64,000 bases of DNA from Taxillus chinensis (taxonomy: Eukaryota; Streptophyta; Magnoliopsida; Santalales; Loranthaceae), in assembly GCA_023512835.1 (NCBI GenBank), contig CM042088.1, forward strand, positions 43,974,771-44,038,770. Direction: 5' to 3'. The notes under the pieces are model-generated. The model saw only the letters and a program-made list of their open reading frames with translations, was not told where the DNA came from and did no database searches. Shown in pieces: positions 25,701 to 37,681 of the stretch (within the stretch, counting starts at the first letter, position 1; each line of letters opens with the position of its first letter). A program made the translations under genes and the position numbers.

Positions 25701-28700
25701 AAAATACTCAGTGCCTCGTATGCGATAATCAAATAGGGGAATGTAATCATTAAAGAAATGTGATACCATGAGAATGAGAATGAAATTTTAACATTAGCGA
25801 ACTTTGTTTGGCCTGAAACGGAATGAAATGATTTTTTTGTGATTACTTTTTCCATTGAAAAATTTTAAATTTTTAAAAATAAATCAAAACATTATATTTC
25901 TTTAAGATCCAGATCCAATTAACGCTCTGGCTCTTTTTCATCAACATGGCAGCTCAATTGTTTTCTTAATTTTTTGCATCTGCATTGGGTGAGCTGTCTG
26001 CCTACACACACCCACTCATCTCTCTGTTTTCTCGTTCTAGAAGTGTTGGGAGCTTGCGGCCGGATCAGTGCAGTGATGGGCAACAACAGCCAGCCTGTTG
26101 GACAATGGTGCATAGCGGAAGATGGCGACAGGGATGGCAGTAGGGGCAATGGCCATCAATCGCTGCAGTGGTGACAATAGGATGGTTCGTTGGCAGTGTT
26201 GGGCTCATAGTTGGAGGTGGCAGCAATTTTAGGTGAAACAGCAGTGATGGATGCTACGACTCGGCAACGATGACAGTTTGGCTGGGATATATGTGTCATT
26301 TGAAAGGACAAAGTAGAAATTTTGTTTCCCATAGCCAAGGGAATGATTTAAAACCTGGATATTGGATGGAATGGTTTTTGGCATTTTGATAGGAATGGGA
26401 TTGCCAAAGGAATGAATTATTCCCATCAACTTGGCATGCCAAACACGGGAATTGGAAAGTTCTTGATTTCATTCCAATCCATTTCATTCCTATATACCAA
26501 ACATGACATCAAGTTTCACATAAAATAACCACTTCATCATATTGGTGGCCTTATAACAATTGCAAATTTTTAAGATTCCAAACTCCAATTACCAATAGAA
26601 AGAAGTACATACCAATTGCATTCCCAAGCTCTTGCTTGTATTCTAAAGTATCACGAGAACGATAAGAGGAGTTGAAAGAATAACCAGATGGACCAGCCGA
26701 TACAACCCCAGACCATAACTGATCAGAAGATATAACATGAGGATTCTCCAAGCGAATTGGAAATTCCCTAAATCAGCACAGAAATTAGATATAACTTTAG
26801 ACATTAGAGAAAAAATCTAACATGGATAAATAAAAATGCAAAAGATTACCAGCAATAGCTTACAACTGCAATTCTTGTGCAAAAGAATCCAGTGGAGATA
26901 ATGTGCCAGATGTTAAAATGATGGATCTAACATGCAACTTGGTGAATTCTTCCATGGCAAGTCCGGGATTAAAACACCACCAACTGAGTATTCTTGATGC
27001 CTTGCCTATCATGTCAGAAATCAATATTACATCAAGCAAATACAAAATGCCAAAGCACCTGCACCTCATTAAGAAAGATGCAATGTTTGTAGTGTAAAGG
27101 ACAAACAATAAATGATAAATCATCATTTAACAATATTCTTTTTACATGTCATTATATTGAAAGATTAGTTCAGGATAGCTACCCAACATTCTAGAGTTTA
27201 CTATCTTAAGATTACAAATCACATACATTTTAGAATATATGTGATGATTAACCACATCAATTAATTATATAAAGCTCCCAGCCCTTTATTCCATCAAGCC
27301 ATATCAAGTTAATGATGCAAGGAAAGAATAGCATGGCGACATAGAACTAATGAAAACTAATTCAAGATTTTTCTCTTTTAGAGAAGAGTACTTATTTGTT
27401 AGAAATGGAATCCTGAATTAGAATAATATTGAAAGAATCATAAAAATTTTATAGGCTTAGCCCAACAGTGGCCACTATCACAATATATAAATTACAACAC
27501 ATAAGTATCATCATGAAAAAAAAAAGGTTTTGTTTTGACATTTGAAGAAGAAAAAGGGAGAGATATGATAAGTTACCTTTTAAAACATCTGGACCACTTT
27601 TCTCAGCTTCCTGTACATGAACCTTCGGACAACAATAGCAGACCATTCAATGTTAGACAATTTGTTCACTTGCCACTTTAGGTAATGAAGACAAAACCTA
27701 TTCTATTAAATAGTGCAAATCAAAGAGCAAAAAGACTCATCCAGTCCCACCAGAGCCTCATCGTATAACTAGAAATTACCATATGAAATTGACACCTATG
27801 ACTCAAAAATTTTCAAACTTACACGATAATACTGTGCATGAGCCTTGCCACCATCTCTGAAGATTGTTTGAAGGATGGTACTTATGCTTTCTAGCCGGCA
27901 GGTAGCGTCTTTTGCCTTTTTTGCGGGTCCATTTTTTACAATTGAATCTGAAGTTGTGAAATATTTTTAAAACAAATACCTCCACAACACAAAAAAACCA
28001 AATAAAGCATAATTGAAAAAACAATAGAATGCAGATGTAAATTGGAATAGAAGATGAGCCAAGAATACAAACATAATAAGAGAATAATTCATTCCAATCA
28101 TATTCAATGTATGACTACTTATGCTCTGTTTCGACGTAAAACATTCTCCATCATAAAATGTGTTCCTGAAAATCATTTTTAAGAAAATATTTATTTTTTC
28201 AGTATTCATTTGTATTTAAAAAAAATATTAAATCCCCCTTATTTATTCATTTATACATATTATGTATTCATAGATCAGGCACCAACCTTTGATATGCATA
28301 AAATTAATGCCCATGAATTGTGTGATAAATACAAATAAAGAACACATCTATAGAAAAACCAAAGAAGAACCTAATAAACTCTTCAATTGCTTAGTAATTA
28401 ATGTCATCAGTTACACCCTTTGAATTGCTTAGTAATTGATGTCATCAATTACGCCCTTTGAATTCCATCAAATCTACTCTTTAGTCTTACTTCCAACACT
28501 CCTTAAGTCAATGAATAAGTACTCTTTATTCCCAACTTAAATAGAATATTCTGAAACACCTAATCACCTAAATCAAGTATATCAATTATCAACTAGTTGA
28601 TCATGTATAGACACACAAAGTATACAAATCAAACGACTATCCAACTTCTTCTTAATGAATTGTCTTTCAATCTCAATGTGTTAGCCTGATCATGTTGCAT

Positions 28701-31700
28701 TGAATTATGAGCTATGTTAATTGCAGACTTATTATCACAATAAAGTATTATTGAACTATTTCTCTGAATTTTCATATCATTAAGGATAATCTTTATCTAA
28801 AGGAGTTCATATATATCTTAAATCATTGCCCAAAATCCTGCCTCTGAACTAGACCAGGCTATCACACAATGTTTTTGGCTTCTTCAAATCACTAGATTCC
28901 CACCAAGAAAGGTACAATATCCAAATGTTGATCCCCTGTCAACAATTGACCCAGCATAGTTCGCATCTGTATAAGCTTCAAGATTCAATCCTTCGTTCCG
29001 ACTAAAGAGAATACCTTTCCCTAGTGTCCTTTCAAGATAGTATAACACTTGATTAGTTACATACATGTGAACTTACCTTGAGCTATGCATAAATTGGTCA
29101 ATAATACTCACTACATAAACAATATTTGATCATGTGTGAGACAAATAAATGAGCTTTTCCTACCAGGTGTTGGTATATCTCCCTTTCTACCATAGCATCT
29201 TCCTCAGTTATTCCAATTTTAACGTTTGGATCTATTAGAGTGCTTATTGGTTTGCATGCGATCTTACCAACTTCTTTGAGAAGATATGTGATGTACTTCT
29301 ATTATGATATGAAGATATCCTATTGGGAGTGAGCCACTTCAATCCTAAGAAAATACTTCAACCTCCCTAACATCTTGATCTTAAATTCCTTGACTAAACA
29401 CCAGCTTAAGACCAAATGCTTCTTTTGAATGTTCTCTATTACTATTTGTATCATCTATACACCAAGAAGGTTGTTGCTCCCCCGAAGGTAAATGCTTAAT
29501 GACTAGTATATGATTCTCTAGGCTTTGTTTATAACTCATGGCCCACATAGCAGTTGCAAATCTCCCAAACCAAGCCCATGGTGACTATTTAAGGCCACAG
29601 AAAGCCTTTTTCAGCTTACACACGATATTGGTAGCCAAACCACTTTCATAACCAAGTAGAATCTTCATATAGATGTCCTTTTCTAGATCTCAATGTAAAA
29701 AGGCATTCTTCACATTAAATTGTTGTAAGTCCCGGTCATAAATGATTGCTAGACATAACATGAGTCTAACTGCATTCATCTCGACAACAGGAGCAAAAAT
29801 CTTTAGGTAATCAATTCCATAGGTCTGAGTATAATGTTTGGAAACCAACCTGGACTTGTATCTTTCCATTGACCAATCTGCACTATACTTTACATTGTAA
29901 GCCCATATATGCCCCACTAGTTTCTTCTCTTCTGGAAAAGTCACCAATTCCCAAGTATTGTTCTTCTCCAACGCCTCAATTTTCACATTTATAACTTGCC
30001 TCAATTCCACTTTAGGTAAAGCCTTGAATAGGTAGGTTGGGATAGTAATATTGTTCATGTTAACAAGAAAGGATCTATAGAATGGTGAAAATCTATTAAA
30101 TGACATGAAATTAGAACAAGGATACATAGGCCATTTGATACATTCTACAGTGTCTTTCTTGACATCAATGGAAATATCAAAATCAAAAATAGGTTGTTCA
30201 GAGAGTAAAGAAGGGTAAGATAATATTACCCTCTTTCAAGATTCGGGTCGGATTCTTGACCACACAAAAAATTAGGAAAAGCCTTTGTCCTCTATGAAAA
30301 TACCTTATCAAATCTCTCATTATCAAGCACTAGACTGGGTCTGAGGATATTCAAGTGTTTCAGGCTTTTTAGGTGCAAGATCTGGATGTGAAGATTTGAC
30401 AAGCACAGGTTTAAACGTAGGAAGGGACGGTGGCTCAAGAAAAGTGGCTCATCCTTATCTTCCATCAAAGAATTATCCCCCTGAAAATAAGAAGTGATGT
30501 AATAGGATGACTCTTCATGAAAGGTGACAAATGTAAAAGCATAAAAACCCAAGAGAGAGAGAATAATAAATTTTATATCCTTTTTGTATGGAAGAGTAAC
30601 TCACAAAGGCACATTTTAAAACTCACGGATCAAGTTTGCTATGATTTGGACTATGAACATGAACAAATGACACATCCAGATATTTTAGGAGCAAGGTTGT
30701 TCAAGGTGCATTGATTAGGATAGAATGTCAAGAAAACACAGGGATGACACATGAATTAACCCTTCCTTTTGGAAGAATGGGGTTAAAATCTAATTGAAAT
30801 AATCTCAAGCATTATCAGACCTAAACCTTTTAATATCGACCCGAATGTTTGTCCTTAAAAAATTACAGTAATCACAGTTAAAAATTACTTTGCATGATAA
30901 ATCTAGTATAAGCTTGGAAATGAAAATAAGATTAGTGGATAATTAGAGAACATGAAAGACTTTGTCCAAAATCAATGATGGAACGATGGTGACATCTCCT
31001 ACACTTGCTCCTATGATCAAGGTACCATCATCTGTAGCTATTTTCTTACTACTTAGACATGAAGGGTATATGGTAAAAATAGTTAATAAGGTCATAAGGT
31101 CAGTGGCTCTTGAGTCCACAACCCAGAAAGTATCGAAAGGTGTACCTGAGATATTTAATCCAAAGGGTGATAGGAGACTTGCCTGAATACGTTAAGGAGA
31201 AAGTATCTGGATTCATACCAAGGATGCGAAGTAGAGACCACACCTTCTAAACCTCTCCCATATTAAGACCTCTAAACTCTTATAGTCCAACTACATTTGG
31301 TTTCACTGCAATATGAGTTTGACCATTGTTACTAGAGAACTCTCCATTTTGGCCCCACTCATGACTCAGAGGTTTGCCATGGAGTTTGCAACACTTGTTC
31401 TTCTCATGTAGGGGGGACTGATCTTGTTTTTCTTTCAAGAAAGTTCTTTCAACCAAAAGGTTAACAGAAGGCACAGTTACTATTGCACTTGCACTTGCAA
31501 ACATCAGCTTGAGCACCATGCACCATCCACACCTAAATTACAGTTAGTATTCATATGATTGCAATCCTTTTGATTACAATCCAAATAAAGATATTTTAGG
31601 TAAACAAAAGATAAACAAAAAATTGAGGTTCTGTAGGTTGCCACCACCAGCAAAATTAAAAATGTAGCATAGAAAACTCTAGCCTTAAACAGAGAAAATG

Positions 31701-34700
31701 ACAAGAATGCATACCAATTTGCCCCCATTTATACAGAAGTACAATAGTTACAACATGATAGTGTAACAATTATGGTCTGGGGTATTAAACTTAATAATTC
31801 TATATCTGATACCTCATTTCTCTAACAACAACAATATGATGCATCTATAACAACGTATTGATTAAATAGGCAACGTTTACCTTCATCAAGAAGCAAAGCG
31901 GCTTCCTCAATTATACTAACTAGCATACTTGCAGTTTCATGAGTGATGTTCAGATCATCAAGTAGCTCATAAATGTATGGCCCATGCTCCGTAAAACCCA
32001 ACTCCTTGGAGTCAATTCGTACTTCAGAAATCCGTTTTTCAAGCTTCAACAGGAGTGCTGCAAGAAATTACTTTTTACATCACCAAGAAAGACAATCACT
32101 CACCTAAATGCAATTAAGATATATTCCCGTGATAGGATTGATGGAATCGCTTCACATAAAGGCTTTTTTTAACATCTTGAGTATAACACAAAAACTGTTA
32201 GAACTTCAGTCAAATTGCCATTAAAATTATAACAAAATGCATAGCAGAATCTGCTACAAGCCCACTTTACCTCGAAGAATAGCATAATTATCAGGTTTGT
32301 CTGATTTGTCATTTGATTTTTCTATCTCCCTCCTAGTTAGAGAAATGTCTATACATTTTTTTGCTTCAGCAATGCAAGCTGTGAGAAGTGTGGAAGGCAA
32401 GTCAAAAGAAGCTGCCTCCGCACACAAGCTTTCCTGCATTTCATAAGGTGTATTATCATCTTCCATTGTAGATAATTAAGCTCAAAAATAATGTACAAGT
32501 TACTACACATGAATAATGTACAGTTCTTTGATTAACTTCTGCCTATAGAGTAAGAAAAAGTAACATCTGAAAAACATGTGGTAATAAAATAAGCATAAAG
32601 TATAGCTATAGCGCAAACATCTGAAGAATAGCATGTGATCATAAGAGCTCTTCTGTACTTGGGTTCATGCTGGAATCTGGAAATATATATAATTTTCCCT
32701 TACCAGGTTGTGAGCTTCATCAAAGATCAGTATGCTGTTGTCCCATACAACACTAAGAGATTTTCTGTATTTTGGTTCAATAACATAGCTATACGGTGCA
32801 AATAATATATCAACAACCTTGTGTAGTTCTCGTGATACATAATATGGGCACCTACATAACAGAGCTTGTGTTTAAACAGTATTTCAATAATGTCCAATAA
32901 AATGATAAGAGTAAAGGCTTAGAGAGTCAGAAAGCAATATTATATATCAAACGTTTGGTAGTGACATGATAAAACCATTAAGGAAACCTACGGCCCACGA
33001 CTTCTACCAATATTCACCAAATCTTCTATGTCAATGGGTTCATCTCCAAGGCAGGGGTTCTGCTTCAAGAAATCTAAAAAACAGCAATGGAAACATAAGG
33101 AAGTTAGGCCTGATCAAAGTAGGTTTCAACATGATCTTCTTTAAATTCAAGTTATGAATAATAGAGTCTAAACATTTCTATTGGACTGCCAATGTTAAGT
33201 TAGCCAGCAACCAGCTGATATTTCATGTTTTAAAAAAACTATATGCTAATTTTAGCTGACTTAAATAGGACATGCAGCCAATCTACATTTTACTTTTTTA
33301 CACAAAAATGGATTATAGATAATTTACAATCTTGATTCCACAAGATTTACATGAAGTGCATAATATCAGGAATACGAATCTTCATACCAATTTTTCAACT
33401 TGCGACAAGTTTAGGTTTTAACTTGTCCCAAGCAATGAATAAATAAATCTGCAGTGATATCATGATATATAGCAACATATGGATGATTGAGAACACAGCT
33501 TCCAAAGCTGACACAAACTTTCAGTATTCTGAGTCAGGTTGCAAAATGTTTTTCTGTAGTATACTGTATCCAATGTAACAATAAGAATATTTGATAATAA
33601 ATGTGTTAAGATACAAAATTGCAATTTAAATTTAGAACTCCAGGTAAATATATCAAAAAGTTCAAAAAAAAAAAAACACACACACAAGAAAAATTACCTG
33701 CAACTTTAGAATAATGACCACAAAAACGGTTTGATTTCCTTTTGCACAGGAAATGGCATGCATTGTTCTGTGAACTTCCATGAAGCAAACTGACTTCCTC
33801 ATGGATGCACAATTGTTCACGAGACCCTAAAATTGCCATCTTTGGCCTACATGTTTCAAGAATAAGTTTCTACCAGTATTAAAATCATCCCAAGCATCAT
33901 TCTAATGCAATGATCAAGTAAAACATAAAAAGGTATTAAGCATGGACGGGCACAGTTCTCTGTGTTTCGGGCGATCATTAACCTCGAGTAGATAGGAAAA
34001 AATTAAATGTTTAAAAACAAAATTTATATTGATTTGTTGAAAATCTAATATTCAACACAATTCACTGATACATTAAAAGAACTTCTAACAATGAAGAAAG
34101 CCTTTCTATATTTATCTGAAAATAATTCAATGTCAAAAAAGCAAAGTAGCAACTGGCCCTAGGTGCTATCTCTTGCCGGATTACTTCTTGTCATTGCACT
34201 AATCAAAAGCTGAATTCCTCAGATAACAGTTTCAATTTGTATTATATTATTACTTGAAAAAAAAAACTAAAACTAAATTATATGGGTACTAGATGCATAA
34301 GTAGACAGAATTTTGAATGGAGAAACTAAAATATTTTTGTTAGGAAATAAAAATTTTATGTATCATTAATTCATTACTGTTCTATATCACAAAATCAGAA
34401 TGCAAAATGGAACTTCACTTCGATTGATAACAATGCAGTGTCAAGACAAATCACGACAATTATTCATCTCACGGCCTAATCAAATTTTTATTAAATACAT
34501 GAATATACTGCATTTTGGAAGCAATCCTCTAAATTGAATGAATGCAGAAAGAGGAAAAATAAAATTATAATATATACTAAATAAATAAGAATGTGCAAGA
34601 ATAAATTCCTTGGGTCTACCAAAAAATAGAAAATATTTCCACAAATTTCAATTTGAATCACACATTCCCACTAACCTGTAGCTGGTTCTTTTGAGTTCTT

Positions 34701-35362
34701 GTATTACTTGCCGAAGTTGGCTGTGGGTGCGTGATGTATACACTATAGCAGGTAGGTCGGTACCATTAGATTGTGACATTGAAATGACTGATTGGTTGCT
34801 TCCCTCATTATAACCTTCCCTGACAATTCGGCCAGTTGAGAAAGGACCCAAACTCCTCCTCCATGCTAGTGTAGCACAGAGTAGACACAGGGTTTTGCCT
34901 GTCCCAGTAGGGCTCTCCAGCAGTGCGTTAGATTTCTACCACATCACAAGTAAAATGCACAGTGTAGAATGGTTCATTAACGTGAGAAATGCCCAATTTA
35001 AAGTGAGAAATTAGTAATGTTAGAATTAAATAGAAAAACTATTAATCCGATTTAACTTGACAAATCAATCGACTAAAAACCAAATAAATCAATTTGGCCG
35101 GGTTGAATATCAAACTGACGAAAACTAAAAAATTAGTTTATAAAATGACATAAACCGCCCAAACCGACCAACGAACAAAACATAGAATCAATTGGAGTAA
35201 CTTCCAAAGTGCCAATCAATCGATAAACATCAAAATGCTTAACAAAAAAAGAGAGCAAACCTCCTGTAGGGATTGAATGACTTTGTCCATATAAACGAGC
35301 TGGCAGTCATAAGCCTCGTACGGGAAATCCACACTGATTCCCCTGATGTTATACGCCGGCAT
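10772..35362 (-). CDS. RTEL1: Regulator of telomere elongation helicase 1 homologue
   Basis: Nuclear XPD-family (superfamily 2, Fe-S) DNA helicase that dismantles D-loops and protects telomeric and replicating DNA. The 24 exons, 5' to 3' on the minus strand: 35362-35261, 34935-34676, 33846-33698, 33073-32992, 32851-32704, 32433-32271, 32057-31881, 27947-27823, 27622-27577, 27005-26864, 26767-26613, 24723-24638, 24558-24451, 24371-24303, 23871-23785, 19684-19625, 19517-19402, 15851-15794, 15713-15614, 14841-14737, 13077-13007, 12925-12365, 12010-11865, 10883-10772. Phases close at every junction, giving 1075 aa, close to the plant family length. Visible: Walker A SPTGTGKT (42-49); Fe-S cysteines C134, C155, C163, C199; DEAH 242-245; LTSGTLSP (motif III/IV region); VSEGLDF; motif [11 protein letters not shown] (671-679); and a harmonin-N-like segment from 991. 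The start is the first ATG, at the conserved MPxYxIRGIxVDFP. Introns 7, 11, 15, 17 and 20 are swollen by transposon debris, yet the exons carry no lesion. The acceptor of exon 20 was chosen because it alone keeps the frame. Confidence 0.93.
13630..14060 (+). mobile_element. Ty1-copia 3'-end remnant (RTEL1 intron 20)
   Basis: A plus-strand segment near 13710-13760 reads as a degraded copy of the copia pol C-terminus (LADILTK-type motif), followed by AT-rich sequence that could be LTR. It is antisense to RTEL1, broken by stops, and lies in intron 20 (13078-14736). The boundaries are uncertain. Confidence 0.55.
16000..18400 (+). mobile_element. Degenerate Ty1-copia element with PBS (RTEL1 intron 17)
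   Basis: A TATCAGAGCC string at 16089-16098 matches the primer binding site complementary to initiator-tRNA-Met used by plant LTR elements. The 100 or so bases before it look like an LTR end. From about 17620 to 18400 the plus strand carries a copia reverse-transcriptase relic: an [15 protein letters not shown] segment, a KNAFLHGDL-like segment, a VYxDDIV active-site relic near 18125, and a LSQRK-like block. Multiple stops and frame changes are present. The middle (16200-17500) is not recognisable and may be another insertion. The element is antisense to the host gene. Confidence 0.65.
18395..18850. mobile_element. C-rich MITE-like insertion
   Basis: A block made almost entirely of C runs (18470-18660) is bounded by AT-rich arms. 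The right arm, read in reverse, carries TTTTTGGTTTTCTGTTTTC and the left arm carries TTTTTTGTTTTCATCTGTTTTC, a partial inverted match. It directly abuts the copia relic. The class is uncertain; it resembles a non-autonomous DNA element with a GC-rich core. Confidence 0.4.
19960..20730 (+). mobile_element. Ty1-copia pol fragment (RTEL1 intron 15)
   Basis: At 19985-20070 the plus strand reads a reverse-transcriptase segment ([19 protein letters not shown]). At about 20280-20670 it reads an RNase H and C-terminal relic (RRxTSDNCT-, ARSNA- and DILTKR-like blocks) with stops and indels. The integrase and most of the RT are missing, so this is an internally deleted copy. It is antisense to RTEL1. 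Confidence 0.65.
22030..22950 (+). mobile_element. Ty3-gypsy gag-pol remnant (RTEL1 intron 15)
   Basis: An ATG at 22034 opens a MAPKRN-type gag start. About 22150-22330 reads as a gypsy retropepsin region, with [10 protein letters not shown] where a DTGATHSFI-type active site would be expected, so the Asp-Thr-Gly is lost. At 22830-22935 an IKAVT...[10 protein letters not shown] segment matches the end of gypsy reverse transcriptase. RT proper is largely missing. The flanks (20740-22030 and 22950-23500) look like related non-coding element DNA. Confidence 0.6.
25803..26504. mobile_element. MITE-like element (RTEL1 intron 11)
   Basis: The left side reads TTGTTTGG...GGAATGAAATG. The right side, in reverse complement, reads ATGTTTGG...GGAATGAAATGG. 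This gives an imperfect terminal inverted repeat around a G-rich core (25920-26280). No transposase is present. It lies inside intron 11 (24724-26612). Confidence 0.45.
28560..31520 (-). mobile_element. Degenerate Ty1-copia element (RTEL1 intron 7)
   Basis: Minus-strand order is preserved. A gag-end CKLHGKP segment lies at 31280-31520. A protease-like WVVDSRATD block lies at about 31110-31140, with the active-site Gly changed. GAG-integrase debris follows at 30200-30950. Reverse transcriptase lies at 29690-30127 ([21 protein letters not shown]). RNase H lies at 28884-29066 ([12 protein letters not shown]) and a tail runs to about 28560. Frames are broken by many stops. It is on the same strand as RTEL1. 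LTRs were not delimited. Confidence 0.75.
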
Positions 35363-35467
35363 TTCCGTCCTCGTACGATTGTTCCCTTGTTTTTCAAACC
35401 CTAGATAGGAGACCAGACCTGCGAGCTTTGAAGAGACGCTTCCGAGTTCCCGCCATATTTCTTCCAA

Positions 35468-37681
35468 GCTTTTCTATTATTATAGGTAGAAAATTACATA
35501 TTTGGTCCTTATGTTCGTATATTATTTTAACATGAATAGAGAAGAATATTTTTTAAAGAATAAATACACTCATTAAAATATTAAATTTATTTATAAATTA
35601 TATTTAATTTCATATAAAATTTAAAAAATATTGTTTAATGTTTGTTTCGTGTGAGATCTCATTTTATACACAATGAAACATCCAAGGCTCTACTGTCTTG
35701 TGATCGTACTCTTAATCCTATACATTTTTTTAAAAAGAAATTATGTTACATTATAAGCCAAATCAATTGACTCTAAATAATATTCAAGCCCCAAGGGCTA
35801 ATCTGTTATGAGAGTAAAACATATCCTTTCTCTAACTCAATACGAAAATGTGTATACCCGTTGTTGTCGTGAATAATTTGCTATGGGAGTTGATGGTTGG
35901 GTGTAATTAGTACAGAAACCATGAGATTCAAAATAGATAATTCATCAACAAAATTATTTAGGGAGGTCTAAAGAGCAATTTTAGTTTTAGGCATCATGTT
36001 TCCTTGACACCCAAACATCCTGTTTCCTTACCCATAAATACCACAGTTGTTTGAGTGGGTGAGAGGAATGAAAACGGAGATAGAGATCACCTGAAAAACA
36101 AGGTATACATATTATAGGCTATTTTTTGGTAAAAATAAATAACCATCTACTACCATACAGCCTTAACGACATCACCCACCCAATGATAACTTGTACCAAA
36201 AAATTCTCTTAACTCCTTGAAAGTTACTCATGTTTTATTGTTTTTTTTTAGTTGCATAAAAATCCATTGTTACTTATTTTTCAAAGTGAGTGAAAAATCT
36301 ATAATTACAACTTAAATCTCTCACTTAAAATTAATTAATAATTATCAAATCCTATCATTTATAATATCAAAAGCAACATAAGGGTTTAGCCCTTTTTCAT
36401 TTATCTTTCATTCATTTTTTAATTAATTTCTCCCTCATAACTACTTGGCTTGCTAACAAGTTTGTTCATTTAAAAGTTAAATTGTTCGCAAACATAAACG
36501 AATGAGCTTGAATGAGTTATTGTACGAATAGTTTATGTTCACGAATATATTTTCGAACAACAATAATTATATTCACAAATAAATATTCATATACATTGTT
36601 CACAAACGAAAATAATGACATTCATGAACATCGTTCGTGAATATTTTTTTCCATCAAATTTAAATATACCTTGGCTCAGGCCTATCCCCATATTATTCAC
36701 ACACGTATATATATTGTTTAAGTTTGAGAGGTTTATGCCAAACATAAACATACTCTATATTGCTACTGGGCGAACTCTGGCCTTCTTCTTCCGACTACTT
36801 TGGCGTTGATCCTCTGATGCCGGAAAGATCTACTGATGACTGCTGCGGTAATTGCATCATCCTCCTACTATGAGTTCGATTGTTAGCGGGTGGTTGTCCC
36901 TCTGCCAGCCATCCTTCGCAACGGCACAATCGCCTCCATTGGATCGCCATCCTCGAACCGGAGATTTGGCATTGGCACTGGACTGCTCAGGGATCCCTTG
37001 CTTCGGACGATTCTACCTTAGATGAGGATGACAGTGGTGGTCGCTACTAGTGGCAGCTGACAATTGACGTCTCTGTACAAGCAGAGACGTCATCTAAGTG
37101 TTTGGTGAAATTCCTCTTTGGTTTTTCTTATTTTCCTCTGCTTTGTGCTGTGTTGCTGCTGCTTTGCTGTGGAGATCTACAGTATTGCTCTGGTGTGTTG
37201 TGGCTTTGTCGTGTGGTGCTATGCTCTATTGTGCATGTGATGTTTCATGCGTGTGGCCAAGTGAATATTACTCGTTAATAAATAGTACCAAATCAAACTC
37301 AAACATCGACTCGATTCGAATCAGCTGTTGATAACCAATAAGTGTCAAATTAAACAAATGGGGCTAGAGTATAAAATAATGATAGAATAAAATAATAAAA
37401 ATATAGCCCTGTAAAAGGAGCCATCGCTACATGAACTCTTCTCATTAAAGCGCACGTAACTTATCAGGTGGTGACAGAACTACAATAATTCTACGCACAG
37501 CTGGTAATAGCCCCGCATCAGCGAAGCATTATTCACCTAATTACAAACACGCACAATCAAAATACCGATAGCCTCTCCAGAAAATAGCAAATGGGAAAAG
37601 AAAAAAAAACCACACAAACCCAACTACTGAAAAGTTCAGGGTGTATTTTTTTTCAATGACCACTTAAAATAACGAGTAGAT
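35468..37681. other. Intergenic: RTEL1 upstream and WRKY downstream flank
   Basis: No gene is seen. The first kilobase is AT-rich and should contain the RTEL1 promoter, but no clear TATA box was identified. From 36470 to 36670 short GTTCACGA/TTCGTGAA-type words recur in both orientations, typical of repeat debris. From 36830 to 37330 there is a GC-richer unrecognised block. Confidence 0.55.

Noticed and set aside
35363..35467. A 35-codon in-frame extension upstream of the RTEL1 start
   Set aside because: The extension begins with TTG, not ATG. The first ATG is the conserved family start at 35362, so the extension is treated as leader.
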